DNA of 32,172 nucleotides from an uncultured Lachnospiraceae bacterium (GTDB taxonomy: Bacteria; Bacillota; Clostridia; Lachnospirales; Lachnospiraceae), in contig CANPXP010000033.1 in NCBI GenBank assembly GCA_947586255.1, positions 1-32,172 on the forward strand. The letters are read 5' to 3'. The notes beneath the pieces were generated by a model, which was given only the letters and a program-made list of their open reading frames with translations, did not search any database and was not told where the DNA came from. This document shows, piece after piece, positions 8,261 to 16,841 of this stretch. A program made the translations under genes and the position numbers. Each line of letters starts with the position of its first letter. Positions within the stretch are counted from its first letter, which is position 1.

Positions 8261-10199
8261 GCGCAAGCCCGATCCGTCTCAGGAGAGGGCGATCAGGCAC
8301 GCTGCCGGCCCGGCGCAGATCATTGCGGGGCCGGGCAGCGGCAAAACCTACGTCACCGTACACCGCATCAGACATCTCATCACCGATCTGGGCGTCCAAC
8401 CGTCACAGATTCTCGTCATCACATTCACCAAAGCGGCTGCACTCGAGATGCAGGACCGCTTCTTCAAGCTGATGGAGCCGGAACGGCCGCCGGTTCGATT
8501 CGGAACCTTTCACGCCGTATTCTATCATATTCTGAAACAGTCGCCGCAGTATCGCGGTTATTCCATTATCACAGAGTCGGAGAGGAGGAAACTGTTCAGA
8601 CAGATTCTTCATATGCACAAACGTTTCGCCTGCGTTCAGGAGGAGGATCTGGAGGAGATCATATCCAGCGCCTGCGCCTGTGGCGGGAGGTCATCGGCGC
8701 AGGAGACAAAGACGCCCTCACTGCAAAAGCTGGACGCGGAGGATATCGCTTTTCTCTATCAGGAGTACGAGGCCTATCTGCGGGAATTTGCGCAGATGGA
8801 CTTCGACGGTATCGTCCGTCACTGTCTGTCGCTTCTTCGGGAGCGGCCGGATTTCCTGCGCGCCTGGCAGGAGCGGTTTCGCTATATTCTGGTGGACGAA
8901 TTTCAGGATATTTCACCGAAACAGTACGAGATCACGCGTCTGCTTGCGGCGCCTGACAACAATCTCTTTATCGTCGGGGACGACGATCAGTCGATCTACG
9001 GGTTTCGCGGGGCAAGCCCGGACAGTATGCAGGATTTCATGCGGGATTACCCGGAGGCGGAGCGCATTTTTCTCGATACCAATTACCGCTGCGGAGCGGC
9101 GATTGTAGAGGCCGCCGGCAGGGTCGTCGCGGAGAACCAGAACCGCATCGCCAAGGACATCCGCGCCGCCCGAAAAGAAGGCGATTTCAGGCTTTCTGTC
9201 GCGGAGAGCGAGGCGGAGCAGGAGCGGTATCTGCTGGAGGCTCTGCGCGGCAAAAAGGAGAGTGGACAACTGCCGCGGTGCGCAGTCATCTGCAGGACGA
9301 ACTACGACTGCTCGCTGTGGGCGCAGAAACTGCGCGCACAGGGGATTCCGTGTGTGCTGAAGGAGAAGCCGAAGAATCCTTTTGAACACTTTGTGGTCCG
9401 TGATCTCATGGCTTATCTGGCGCTCGCGGACGGGCGCAGGGAGAGACGGCATTTTCTGCGTATCATGAACCGTCCGGTCAGATATCTCAGAAGGGAGAGC
9501 GTTCCCAACGAGAGGATCTGCATGGAAGAGACGCTGTCCTATTACCGGGAGACGCCGGCGCTGCAGGAGGCTGTGCGGCGGCTTTTCCGTGATTTTGATA
9601 ATCTGCGCGGCAAGAGTCTTCGCCTGCAGATTCACTATATTCGCAGGGTGATCGGCTATGACGGGTATCTGCGGGACAAGTATGGCGCTGAAAAGGCGGA
9701 GGAACTGCTGCGGACGGCGGAAAATTTTCAGTCGATGGCGGAGCGGTTTGCGTCCTGGCGGGAATTAGATGACTATATCAGTCAATTTGGGGAAGAGATA
9801 CGGGAAGCTCATGCGCAGAAAGCTGCTGAAGGAAGGGGCGGACAGACTGTGAAGCCGGACGGCCTGCAGCTCATGACGATGCACGCGGCCAAAGGGCTGG
9901 AATTTGACTATGTCTATCTGCCGGACTGCCAGGAGGGAAAGATTCCCTATTCCAAGTCGAAGACGGAAGCGCAGATCGAGGAGGAGCGCCGGATGTTCTA
10001 TGTGGCGATGACGCGGGCGAAGAGCGAGCTGTGCGTCACGGCATATCAGGGAAAAAGCGGGAAGGATCAACCCTCCCGCTTCCTGAAATGTCTCGTTCAG
10101 TCGTCTTCCTCGTCTACGAGCTCGTCAAATTCCGCTGCGTCCAGATATTCGTCGAAGGCGTCCGCAACGGCTTCGTATTCGTCGTCATCGTCGATGTAG
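8217..10199 (+). CDS. UvrD/PcrA-type ATP-dependent DNA helicase with a serine-rich tail
   Basis: A superfamily 1A helicase of about 660 residues. Walker A GPGSGKT is at about 38-44, followed by [10 protein letters not shown] (Ia), VDEFQD (II), [13 protein letters not shown] (III), TNYRCG (IV), [15 protein letters not shown] (V) and FYVAMTRAK (VI). Expected role: ATP-driven 3'-5' unwinding in repair or recombination. The preferred start is TTG at 8217, six bases after GGAAAGGAAG, inside the end of gltX (44-base overlap). TTG at 8199 is an alternative. The recognisable family part ends near SRFLKCL. The last ~33 residues (19 of them Ser) come from DNA that encodes, on the other strand, the acidic C-terminus of the DUF1292 protein. 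The original stop codon may have been lost. Confidence 0.88.
   Translation: MPGYAGESPSSGKPERKPDPSQERAIRHAAGPAQIIAGPGSGKTYVTVHRIRHLITDLGVQPSQILVITFTKAAALEMQDRFFKLMEPERPPVRFGTFHAVFYHILKQSPQYRGYSIITESERRKLFRQILHMHKRFACVQEEDLEEIISSACACGGRSSAQETKTPSLQKLDAEDIAFLYQEYEAYLREFAQMDFDGIVRHCLSLLRERPDFLRAWQERFRYILVDEFQDISPKQYEITRLLAAPDNNLFIVGDDDQSIYGFRGASPDSMQDFMRDYPEAERIFLDTNYRCGAAIVEAAGRVVAENQNRIAKDIRAARKEGDFRLSVAESEAEQERYLLEALRGKKESGQLPRCAVICRTNYDCSLWAQKLRAQGIPCVLKEKPKNPFEHFVVRDLMAYLALADGRRERRHFLRIMNRPVRYLRRESVPNERICMEETLSYYRETPALQEAVRRLFRDFDNLRGKSLRLQIHYIRRVIGYDGYLRDKYGAEKAEELLRTAENFQSMAERFASWRELDDYISQFGEEIREAHAQKAAEGRGGQTVKPDGLQLMTMHAAKGLEFDYVYLPDCQEGKIPYSKSKTEAQIEEERRMFYVAMTRAKSELCVTAYQGKSGKDQPSRFLKCLVQSSSSSTSSSNSAASRYSSKASATASYSSSSSM
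10052..10081 (-). terminator. Intrinsic terminator of the DUF1292 gene, inside the helicase coding region
   Basis: Read on the minus strand, AAGCGGGA and TCCCGCTT (plus 10074-10081 and 10055-10062) form an 8-bp perfect stem followed by TTT. It is placed 16 bases past the DUF1292 stop. It lies wholly within the sense codons of the helicase gene. Confidence 0.65.
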
Positions 10200-10441
10200 G
10201 CAAGCTCCGGCTCCTCGTTGACGTCGTCCGGATTCTCGTGATAGCGGTAAAACCAGACTTCCCCGTCCTCGTTTTCACCGTTCTCATCAAGCGGCAGGAG
10301 CGCGATGTAATCCCGTCCGGACACCGTGAGGATGGTGACGACGGCGCAGGTGACCGTCTTGCCGTCCTCTAAGTCCAGATCGACCGTCATCTCCTCCGCC
10401 TCATAATCGTTTTCGGCGTTTTTGCCGCCTTTTTTGCCCAT
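10097..10441 (-). CDS. DUF1292 family protein
   Basis: A very acidic protein of 114 residues that matches the DUF1292 pattern: a short beta-rich core (MTVDLDLEDGKTVTCAVVTI, then YIALLPLDE and EVWFYRY) and a Glu/Asp-rich C-terminal half. The function of the family is unknown; members are small cytoplasmic proteins common in Firmicutes. The start at 10439-10441 is chosen because AGGAGG lies seven to eight bases upstream. It is monocistronic, convergent with and overlapping the 3' end of the helicase gene by 103 bases, and it has its own promoter and terminator. Confidence 0.8.
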   Translation of the reverse strand: MGKKGGKNAENDYEAEEMTVDLDLEDGKTVTCAVVTILTVSGRDYIALLPLDENGENEDGEVWFYRYHENPDDVNEEPELAYIDDDDEYEAVADAFDEYLDAAEFDELVDEEDD

Positions 10442-10473
10442 ACAGAGGCCTCCTCTCATACAGAATTAAGTAT

Positions 10474-10502
10474 ATTTTACAGAAAAAGAGCCGAATATAC
10501 AA
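10474..10502 (-). promoter_or_regulatory. Sigma-A-type promoter for the DUF1292 gene
   Basis: On the minus strand, TTGTAT (plus 10497-10502) is followed after 17 bases by TAAAAT (plus 10474-10479), about 35 bases ahead of the DUF1292 start. Spacing is ideal and both hexamers are good matches. Confidence 0.6.
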
Positions 10503-10520
10503 CGCGAAAATATTTTTTTG

Positions 10521-10549
10521 TTGGGAAAAAATACTTTCTATGGTAAAAT
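10521..10549 (+). promoter_or_regulatory. Promoter for the GH13-like gene
   Basis: TTGGGA (10521-10526), a 17-base spacer, and TAAAAT (10544-10549) with a TGn extension (TATGGTAAAAT). It lies about 55 bases before the start codon and is divergent from the DUF1292 promoter. Confidence 0.55.
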
Positions 10550-10604
10550 ATGGATATGCGAAGTATGGGGAGCGGTAATCAGACATCATTTACCGGAGGG
10601 TCAG

Positions 10605-12593
10605 ATGCATAAAAATTTTGATGTGACGAAAACAGATGCATATCCGCTGGGCGTGTCCTTCTGCGAGGAGGGAATGCGCGTGGCGGCCGTATGCGGTGAG
10701 ACCGTGCCTGAAAACTCGAAGGAGGCCGGCATTGTCTTGTACGACAGGAGACACCGGGACGGCGTCCGGATTCCTTTTCCGGCCGGGAGCGGCGTCGGGG
10801 CCGTGCGCGCCATGCTCATCGGGGGCTACCACGACAGGGAGTGCAGCTATCTCTTTTACTGCGGAGAGCGCGTCTGGCAGGATCCGTTCTGCCGGAAGCT
10901 TGCCAATCCGTATCGATACGGCGCAAAGCGCAAGAGTCAGCCCCGCTGTATGGTACAGGATACGGCCTACGACTGGGAGGGGGACAGCGCGCCGGGCTAT
11001 CCCTATGAGGATGTGATTCTCTATGCGCTTCATGTGCGGGGCTTTACGAAGCATCGCACCAGCGGTGTCGCCCACAGGGGAACCTATCTGGGGCTGACGG
11101 AGAAAATCCCGTATCTGCAGGAATTGGGAATTACCTCTCTCCTGCTGATGCCGTCCTATGAATTTGACGAAATCATGGAAGAACCGACGCCGGCCGCCAC
11201 TGTGGAGCAGACGGCGGGACAGATGCAGCAGGCGGCGGTATTCTCTGACGGCAAAGAATCGAAGCCCAGGCTGAACTACTGGGGATACCAGAAGGGCCTG
11301 TACTATATGCCGAAGAGCGGGTACGCCGACGGCAGGGACGCGGCGACGGAGTTTAAGGATATGGTCAAAAAGCTGCACGGGAGCGGTATGGAAGTGCTCA
11401 TGCAGTTCTACTTCCCGCCGGAAATTACCCAGACGGAGATGCTGGATATTCTGAAATTCTGGGTTTTGGAGTACCATATAGACGGATTTCATGTGATGGG
11501 AGTCGATCTTCCCATCGGTATGTTCACGAAGGATCCGCTTCTGTGCGGGACGAAGCTCCTCACGTCCCAGCACTATGAGCCGGAGCCCGAAGACTATATG
11601 ACGAGGACCAGAAAGCTGGGCTGGCTGAGCGACGGCTTTCTCTACGATATGCGCAGAGTGATCAAGGGGGATGACAATATGGTCAATCAACTCCTGTTTC
11701 ATGTGCGCAACGCCCGCCCGGAGACGGGGATTGTCAACTATATCGCCAAGTGGGACGGTATGCGCCTGTCGGATATGGTGGCCTATGACCGCAAGCACAA
11801 TGAGGCGAACGGAGAGGATAACCGCGACGGCACCGATTACAACTGCAGCTGGAACTGCGGTGTGGAGGGCAAAAGCCGCCGCAAGGGGATTCAGGATCTA
11901 CGGCTTCGTCAGATGAAAAACGCGCTGTCGCTGGTATTTCTGTCTCAGGGAACACCCCTTCTGTACAGCGGCGACGAGTTCGGCAATACGCAGGAGGGCA
12001 ACAACAATCCCTACTGTCAAGACAACGCCATCGCGTGGATCAAGTGGAATCATACGGAAGCGGGCAGCGAACTGTTGGATTACACGAAGCTGCTGATTCG
12101 GCTGCGCAGGGCGCATCCGGTTCTGCACGGCAAAGAACCGCTCAAGGGCATGGACTACCTGTCCTGCGGCTATCCGGACATTTCCTATCACGGCAGAGAG
12201 GCGTGGCGGCCCGATGTCAGTCCCGCCTCGCGCAGCGTCGGGATCATGTTCTGCGGGCAGTACGGCGAGATCGACGGGCGAAGAGACGACGCGTTCTTCT
12301 ATATCGGCATCAATTTTCACTGGAACGCGTATTACTTCGGACTGCCGCAGCTTCCCAAGGGCAGGGAGTGGACGCTGTACGCGTCCAGCGATCCCGAGAC
12401 AGCCGCGGAAAACGGGCGGCGGGACAGCGCCGGAGAACAGGCCGATCCCCTGCAGGAGATCTATGTTGCGCCGCGCACAATCGCCATCTATGTGGCGAGA
12501 GACTGCGCCGCCAAAGAGGGCGGGGAGGGCACGGCACCCAGAACCGGCGGAAGACAGCGGACACAGCGCAGGTCCGGAAAAGAGGCGTTATGA
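10605..12593 (+). CDS. GlgX/isoamylase-like GH13 protein, probably catalytically inactive
   Basis: About 662 residues, related to glycogen-debranching enzymes (GH13_11). Recognisable family blocks are LHVRGFTKHRTSGV, GTYLGLTEKIPYL, GITSLLLMPSYEFDE, NYWGY, HNEANGEDNRDG, SWNCGVEG, and LSQGTPLLYSGDEFGNTQ. The catalytic regions are altered. Region I, normally like VVYNHT, reads QFYFPP (267-272). Region II, normally GFRFD, reads GFHVM (294-298), so the Arg and the Asp nucleophile are lost. Region IV, normally HDG, reads KWDGM (382-386), with only the Asp kept. No convincing acid/base Glu is seen. The fold is probably intact and could bind glucan or a partner protein. The start at 10605 follows GGAGGGTCAG; the longer open frame would run through the promoter. 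Confidence 0.8.
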   Translation: MHKNFDVTKTDAYPLGVSFCEEGMRVAAVCGETVPENSKEAGIVLYDRRHRDGVRIPFPAGSGVGAVRAMLIGGYHDRECSYLFYCGERVWQDPFCRKLANPYRYGAKRKSQPRCMVQDTAYDWEGDSAPGYPYEDVILYALHVRGFTKHRTSGVAHRGTYLGLTEKIPYLQELGITSLLLMPSYEFDEIMEEPTPAATVEQTAGQMQQAAVFSDGKESKPRLNYWGYQKGLYYMPKSGYADGRDAATEFKDMVKKLHGSGMEVLMQFYFPPEITQTEMLDILKFWVLEYHIDGFHVMGVDLPIGMFTKDPLLCGTKLLTSQHYEPEPEDYMTRTRKLGWLSDGFLYDMRRVIKGDDNMVNQLLFHVRNARPETGIVNYIAKWDGMRLSDMVAYDRKHNEANGEDNRDGTDYNCSWNCGVEGKSRRKGIQDLRLRQMKNALSLVFLSQGTPLLYSGDEFGNTQEGNNNPYCQDNAIAWIKWNHTEAGSELLDYTKLLIRLRRAHPVLHGKEPLKGMDYLSCGYPDISYHGREAWRPDVSPASRSVGIMFCGQYGEIDGRRDDAFFYIGINFHWNAYYFGLPQLPKGREWTLYASSDPETAAENGRRDSAGEQADPLQEIYVAPRTIAIYVARDCAAKEGGEGTAPRTGGRQRTQRRSGKEAL

Positions 12594-12596
12594 TTT

Positions 12597-13157
12597 ATGG
12601 ATATGAATAAAGCGTGGAAGCATTTCAGGACGATCACACGGCATAAACTGCTTGTCATGCGCAACTGCTTTAAAGTCGGGCTGTACAGACAGGGGCTCCT
12701 CCATGACCTGTCGAAATACAGTCCGTCGGAGTTTCTGGTGGGAGCCAGGTACTGGCAGGGAGACAGAAGTCCCAACAATGCGGAGCGGGAGGCCATCGGC
12801 TACTCCTCGGCGTGGCTGCATCACAAGGGCCGCAACAAACACCATTACGAATACTGGCTGGACTACAGCACGCGGAATGTGGAGGGCAGCTTCATGGTGC
12901 CGGCGCCCATGCCGACGCGCTATGTCATAGAGATGTTTATGGACCGCATCGCGGCGTGTAAGGTATATCACGGGGACGCCTACACGGACCGGGATCCGCT
13001 CGTCTACTATCAGTCCTCCAAGACGCCGCCGCCCCTGCACCGCAGGACGAAGCATCAGCTGGAATTTTTGCTGCACATGCTGGCCAGGTACGGCGAGGAG
13101 AAGACTTTCCGCTATATCAGAGAGAAAATTCTGCGGGATCCACGCAGCAGACAGTGA
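12597..13157 (+). CDS. DUF5662 family protein
   Basis: A protein of about 186 residues that I recognise as DUF5662. It has the N-terminal segment AWKHFRTITRHK, GLLHDLSKYSP, the central HHKGRNKHHYEYW cluster, and VYHGDAY. The many His and Asp residues (LLHDLSK, HHKGRNKHH) look like metal-binding, HD-hydrolase-type sites, but no substrate is known. It starts four bases after the preceding gene's stop, so the two are probably transcribed together. The ATG at 12597 is taken; another ATG two codons later is possible. No clear ribosome binding site lies at ideal spacing; AGAGG is about 12 bases upstream. Confidence 0.75.
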   Translation: MDMNKAWKHFRTITRHKLLVMRNCFKVGLYRQGLLHDLSKYSPSEFLVGARYWQGDRSPNNAEREAIGYSSAWLHHKGRNKHHYEYWLDYSTRNVEGSFMVPAPMPTRYVIEMFMDRIAACKVYHGDAYTDRDPLVYYQSSKTPPPLHRRTKHQLEFLLHMLARYGEEKTFRYIREKILRDPRSRQ

Positions 13158-13212
13158 CGTCCGCCTCCTTTTTGCATAGCATATAGTATGAAAAAAAGGA
13201 GACGAGAAGAAT

Positions 13213-13464
13213 ATGAACACTTGGCTGATTCCGTTACTTCTACTGGCGGCGAATCAAAACAGCGGCTGTGGCTGCGGGCAGACAGGAATGCGCAGAGGCG
13301 GGAACGATTTCGTCGGCGGCAGAAACCGCGCCGGCGACTGCGGCTGCGAGAATACGCGCGTGAGCGACAACGACTGCGGCTGCAATAATTCCGAATCGCG
13401 CTTTGAACCCCGCTTTGACGCAAGGCCCTTTGGCGACGCGGACTGCGGCTGCGCCAATTCATAA
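13213..13464 (+). CDS. Small cysteine-rich protein with repeated CGC motifs
   Basis: 83 residues. A hydrophobic start (MNTWLIPLLLLAANQN) is followed by a polar, Gly/Asn/Asp-rich body with CGCG, then DCGCEN, DCGCNN and a C-terminal DCGCAN. The AAGGAG ten bases before the ATG supports translation. Such small CGC-rich proteins occur in Lachnospiraceae, but I do not know a proven function. Metal binding or a spore or surface structural role would be guesses. A CATATAGTA sequence at 13180-13188 resembles a sigma-K -10 element, without a matching -35. An overlapping reading frame starting at 13188 lies in a different frame and looks like a shadow. Confidence 0.6.
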   Translation: MNTWLIPLLLLAANQNSGCGCGQTGMRRGGNDFVGGRNRAGDCGCENTRVSDNDCGCNNSESRFEPRFDARPFGDADCGCANS

Positions 13465-13489
13465 CGGCGAAAGACTTTTTCGCGAAAAC

Positions 13490-13523
13490 TGCCCTTTCTT
13501 TTGGTTGACGTAAAGAAAGGGCA
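13490..13523. repeat. 12-bp perfect inverted repeat over the trpS promoter
   Basis: TGCCCTTTCTTT (13490-13501) and AAAGAAAGGGCA (13512-13523) are exact complements with a 10-base loop. The -35 box of the trpS promoter lies in the loop and at the right arm edge. There is no T-run after it on the plus strand, so it is a poor terminator and could be an operator. A smaller hairpin, GCGAAA/TTTCGC (13467-13483), precedes it. Confidence 0.6.
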
Positions 13524-13533
13524 ATGTTAAACT
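13505..13533 (+). promoter_or_regulatory. Sigma-A-type promoter for trpS
   Basis: TTGACG (13505-13510), a 17-base spacer, and TAAACT (13528-13533) with a TGn extension. The implied leader is only about 40 bases, so no T-box riboswitch fits between promoter and start. Confidence 0.55.
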
Positions 13534-13580
13534 GTTTTTTGGTACAACCTTGGAGTAAATGCTCCGGAACGGAGGAAAAT

Positions 13581-14585
13581 ATGATAGACGGTAAGAAGGT
13601 TTTGTTCAGCGGTATGCAGGCGACGGGCAATCTGACCCTGGGAAATTATCTGGGCGCGCTGAAAAACTGGGTGACGCTGTGCGACGAGTACATGTGCTTT
13701 TATTCGGTGGTGGATCTGCATTCCATCACAATCAGGCAGGATCCCGCGGAACTGCGCAGGCGGGCGAGGAATCTGCTGATGCTCTATATTGCCGCAGGGC
13801 TTGACCCGGAGAAAAACTGCATTTATTATCAGTCCCATGTGTCGGGACATGCGGAGCTCTCCTGGATCCTGAATTGTTTCACCTATATGGGCGAATTAAA
13901 CCGCATGACGCAGTACAAGGACAAGGCGGCGAAGCACGCGGACAACATCAACGCGGGACTTTTTACCTATCCGGTGCTGATGGCGGCGGATATCCTGCTG
14001 TATCAGTCGGATGTGGTGCCCGTGGGCAAGGATCAGCTGCAGCATCTGGAGATCACGAGAGATATCGCACAGCGCTTCAACGCGATCTACGGCGACGTGT
14101 TTACGATCCCGGAGCCTTACATCGGCAGGACGGGCGCCAGCATCAAGAGCCTGCAGGATCCGGCGAAGAAGATGTCCAAGTCCGACGAGAATCCCAACGC
14201 CAGCATCTATCTGATGGACGATCCCGACACGGTGATGCGCAAGTTCAAGCGCGCGGTGACGGACTCCGAGGGCTGCGTGCGCTATACGGAGGAGCAGCCC
14301 GGCATCCGCAACCTGATCGACATCTACTGCGTATGCACGGACAAAACTCCCGAGGAGACGGTAAGGGAGTTTGACGGCAGAGGCTACGGCGAGTTCAAGA
14401 CGGCGGTGGGAGAGTCCGTGGTGGGCGTCTTAAAGCCGCTGCAGGAGCGCTTCGACGACCTGAGCAGGAATAAGGATTACATCGACAAGATTATCAAGGA
14501 CAACGCCGAGAAGGCGGAGCACTACGCGCTCAAGACGCTGCGCAAGGTGCAGAAAAAAGTGGGTTTCCCGGAGCGCGTGCGCTGA
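13581..14585 (+). CDS. trpS: Tryptophanyl-tRNA synthetase
   Basis: A 334-residue class I aminoacyl-tRNA synthetase of normal length. The HIGH-type signature is TGNLTLGNYLGA (about 15-26), the KMSKS loop is KMSKS (197-201), and the tRNA/Trp-pocket block ADILLYQSDVVPVGKDQ is present. The ATG at 13581 has GGAGG at the right distance; the open frame upstream lacks a ribosome binding site and runs through the promoter. The gene appears to be transcribed alone from its own promoter. No T-box leader is seen, although many Firmicute trpS genes carry one. Confidence 0.96.
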   Translation: MIDGKKVLFSGMQATGNLTLGNYLGALKNWVTLCDEYMCFYSVVDLHSITIRQDPAELRRRARNLLMLYIAAGLDPEKNCIYYQSHVSGHAELSWILNCFTYMGELNRMTQYKDKAAKHADNINAGLFTYPVLMAADILLYQSDVVPVGKDQLQHLEITRDIAQRFNAIYGDVFTIPEPYIGRTGASIKSLQDPAKKMSKSDENPNASIYLMDDPDTVMRKFKRAVTDSEGCVRYTEEQPGIRNLIDIYCVCTDKTPEETVREFDGRGYGEFKTAVGESVVGVLKPLQERFDDLSRNKDYIDKIIKDNAEKAEHYALKTLRKVQKKVGFPERVR

Positions 14586-14614
14586 TATTCGCGGCGCGCT
14601 CCGGGAGCGATTCG

Positions 14615-14645
14615 GCCTCGCTGACGTCTTTGGCGGTGAGGCTTT
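14615..14645 (+). terminator. Weak candidate terminator after trpS
   Basis: GCCTCGC pairs with GC...GAGGC (14638-14642), with a bulge, before TTT. A tight CGCTC/GAGCG hairpin (14597-14609) lies just ahead. The stems are short and the T-run minimal, so this may be only a weak stop. Confidence 0.3.
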
Positions 14646-14695
14646 GCGTCTGCGATGTTTTGGTGTGATAAGAGAAAGCGATGCGGAGGAAGAGG

Positions 14696-15718
14696 ATGTT
14701 CGGCACAAAAAAGGCAGGGGACGATCCGTCCCGGAATATGGCGAAAGCAAAGAAGGGCCCCGGAAGAGGGAAATATATCGCCGCAGTGATTATTGTGATC
14801 GCGGCGGTTCTGATTCTTGCGGAGCAGTCCTACTATACCATCAAGGAGGAAGAGCAGGCCGTCGTCTGCACGTTCGGCTCGCCCAAGGCGGTCACGACGC
14901 CGGGACTTCACTTTAAGATTCCCTTTATCCAGACAGTGACCAAGGTCAACACGACGATTCAGGGCTTCTCCATCGGTTATCACTCCACCGGGGAGGAGGA
15001 CGACGCGCTGATGATTACCTCCGACTACAATTTTATCTTCGTGGATTTCTACGCGGAATATAGAGTGACTGATCCGGTCAAAGCACTGTACGCCTCCGAG
15101 GATCCGGAACTGATTCTCAAAAATATCGCGCAGAACTGTATTCGGACGACCATCGGCTCCTACACCGTGGACAGCGTCCTGACTACGGGCAAGAATGAGA
15201 TTCAGTCCAATATCAAGCAGCTGATCTTAGACAAGCTGGAGGAGTACGACATCGGGATTCAGCTGGTGAATATCACGATTCAGGATGCGACGCCGCCCAC
15301 CGCCGAGGTGGAGAACGCCTTCAAGGAAGTGGAGACGGCGAAACAGGGCAAGGAGACGGCCCTCAACAACGCGAACAAATACAGAAATGAACAGATTCCG
15401 AGCGCGGAGGCGCAGGCGGACAAGATTCTGCAGGATGCGGAGGCCGAGAAACAGGAGCGCATCAACGAAGCCAACGGGCAGGTGGCCCGCTTCAACTCCA
15501 TGTATCAGGAATATGTGAAATATCCGGATGTGACCAAGAAGAGAATGTTCTACGAGGCGATGGAGGACGTGCTCCCCGGAATCAAGGTTGTGATCCAGGG
15601 AGGCGACGGCACGACGAGCACGGTTCTGCCGCTGGACAGCTTTGTGACCAACGATTCCTCGATAGACGATGCGTCGGCGGGCGCGAAGACGGAAGAAGAT
15701 TCCGCCGATGAAGAGTGA
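14696..15718 (+). CDS. hflK: HflK, SPFH/band 7 membrane protein
   Basis: About 340 residues. A single transmembrane helix (about 27-42) follows a basic N-terminus, then the SPFH/band 7 domain (EEEQAVVCTFGSPKAV, TPGLHFKIPF), and an Ala/Glu-rich helical stretch (AEAQADKILQDAEAEKQERI) typical of HflK. The acidic C-terminus overlaps no known domain. In other bacteria HflK and HflC form a large ring in the inner membrane that surrounds the FtsH protease and modulates its activity. The start at 14696 has GGAGG seven bases away; an upstream in-frame ATG at 14681 does not. hflC follows directly, so this is a two-gene operon. Confidence 0.88.
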   Translation: MFGTKKAGDDPSRNMAKAKKGPGRGKYIAAVIIVIAAVLILAEQSYYTIKEEEQAVVCTFGSPKAVTTPGLHFKIPFIQTVTKVNTTIQGFSIGYHSTGEEDDALMITSDYNFIFVDFYAEYRVTDPVKALYASEDPELILKNIAQNCIRTTIGSYTVDSVLTTGKNEIQSNIKQLILDKLEEYDIGIQLVNITIQDATPPTAEVENAFKEVETAKQGKETALNNANKYRNEQIPSAEAQADKILQDAEAEKQERINEANGQVARFNSMYQEYVKYPDVTKKRMFYEAMEDVLPGIKVVIQGGDGTTSTVLPLDSFVTNDSSIDDASAGAKTEEDSADEE

Positions 15719-15728
15719 GGTGACAGCT

Positions 15729-16793
15729 ATGGCGGATTATGAACAGAATACCAGTCAAGGTCCCAATCAGGGCTATGAACGCTATAATTCGGACGGCACC
15801 AGGAAGAAGGAAAAGGGCGAAAAGAAAGGCCGCTTCGGGCTGAAATTGGTGACGACTGTCATTGTCATCGCTGCCCTGATCGTGCTCGGCAATTCCATGG
15901 TGGTGACGAAACAGAACCAGTTCAAGCTGATCAGACAGTTCGGCCGGGTACAGCGCATCGTGACGGAGGCCGGACTCAGCTTTAAGATCCCGTTCATCGA
16001 ATCGGTGGACACGATACCGAAGGAACTTCTGCTGTACGATCTGCCCGCGTCCGACGTCATCACATCGGACAAGAAGACGATGATCGTGGACAGCTATGTG
16101 CTCTGGCACGTGACCGATCCGCTGAAATTCGCCCAGACTCTTAGCTGCTCTGTGAGCAACGCCGAAGGACGAATCGACGCCATCGTGTACAATGCGATGA
16201 AAAACACGATCTCCAATATGAAGCAGGACGAGGTGATCCGCAGCCGTGACGGGAAGATGACGATCACCGTGGACGAGGAGTCCTCCGACGTGACAAACAA
16301 TGATCTGGTGCTGTCCGGAGAAACCGAGCAGGTGGTCGAGATCACGTCTCTGACGGAGGAGATCATGGCGCAGATCAACCATGTGGAGAACCAGTACGGC
16401 ATCGAGATCACGGTCGTGGATGTGAAGAAGCTGGATCTGCCGGACGACAACAAGCAGGCGGTGTACACCCGCATGATTTCCGAGCGTGAGAATATCGCCG
16501 CGCAGTATACCGCGGAGGGCAGATCCGAGGCGCAGATGATCGAGAATACGACGGACAAGGAGGTCGCGATCATGCTCTCGGACGCCGAGGCCAAGGCGGA
16601 GGCCACGGTCGCGGAGGGCGAGGCGGAATATATGCGGATCCTGTCGGCGGCCTATGCCGACCCCGAGAAGATGGATTTCTACTCGTTCGTCCGGGCGTTG
16701 GACGCCGTGAAAGCCGGTATCTCCGGCGACGACAAGACGATCATTCTGTCCGACGATTCGCCGGTTGCGCAGATTTTTAACGGGCAGTACTGA
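15729..16793 (+). CDS. hflC: HflC, SPFH/band 7 membrane protein
   Basis: About 354 residues. After a polar N-terminus of about 37 residues comes one transmembrane helix (about 38-58). The SPFH domain then shows VVTKQNQFKLIRQFG and GLSFKIPFIESVD, followed by VVDVKKLDLP and the ARMISEREN-type segment (here TRMISEREN). The Ala/Glu-rich coil is of the type seen in the family. The start at 15729 follows GAGGTGAC and lies ten bases after the hflK stop; longer upstream frames are read-through of hflK. Partner of HflK in the FtsH-regulating complex. The SEVTNND-like segment at about 175-200 is a lineage-specific insert by eye. Confidence 0.88.
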   Translation: MADYEQNTSQGPNQGYERYNSDGTRKKEKGEKKGRFGLKLVTTVIVIAALIVLGNSMVVTKQNQFKLIRQFGRVQRIVTEAGLSFKIPFIESVDTIPKELLLYDLPASDVITSDKKTMIVDSYVLWHVTDPLKFAQTLSCSVSNAEGRIDAIVYNAMKNTISNMKQDEVIRSRDGKMTITVDEESSDVTNNDLVLSGETEQVVEITSLTEEIMAQINHVENQYGIEITVVDVKKLDLPDDNKQAVYTRMISERENIAAQYTAEGRSEAQMIENTTDKEVAIMLSDAEAKAEATVAEGEAEYMRILSAAYADPEKMDFYSFVRALDAVKAGISGDDKTIILSDDSPVAQIFNGQY

Positions 16794-16797
16794 GCGC

Positions 16798-16819
16798 GGC
16801 GCACACAGTCAGGTGCGCC
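16798..16819 (+). repeat. Perfect 7-bp hairpin between hflC and the TPR gene
   Basis: GGCGCAC (16798-16804) and GTGCGCC (16813-16819) are exact complements around an 8-base loop. No T-run follows, so it may be a processing or stability element more than a terminator. Confidence 0.4.
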
Positions 16820-16841
16820 GGCGGGAAAGGAACCTTTTTCC

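Noticed and set aside
10518-10604. Upstream extension of the GH13-like gene
   Set aside because: It would run through the -10 box, and the ribosome binding site fits the ATG at 10605.
13188-13388. Arg-rich frame overlapping the CGC-repeat gene
   Set aside because: The ribosome binding site fits the ATG at 13213; the other frame has no motif.
13534-13580. T-box riboswitch ahead of trpS
   Set aside because: The leader from the mapped-looking promoter is only about 40 bases and contains no stem I or T-box sequence.
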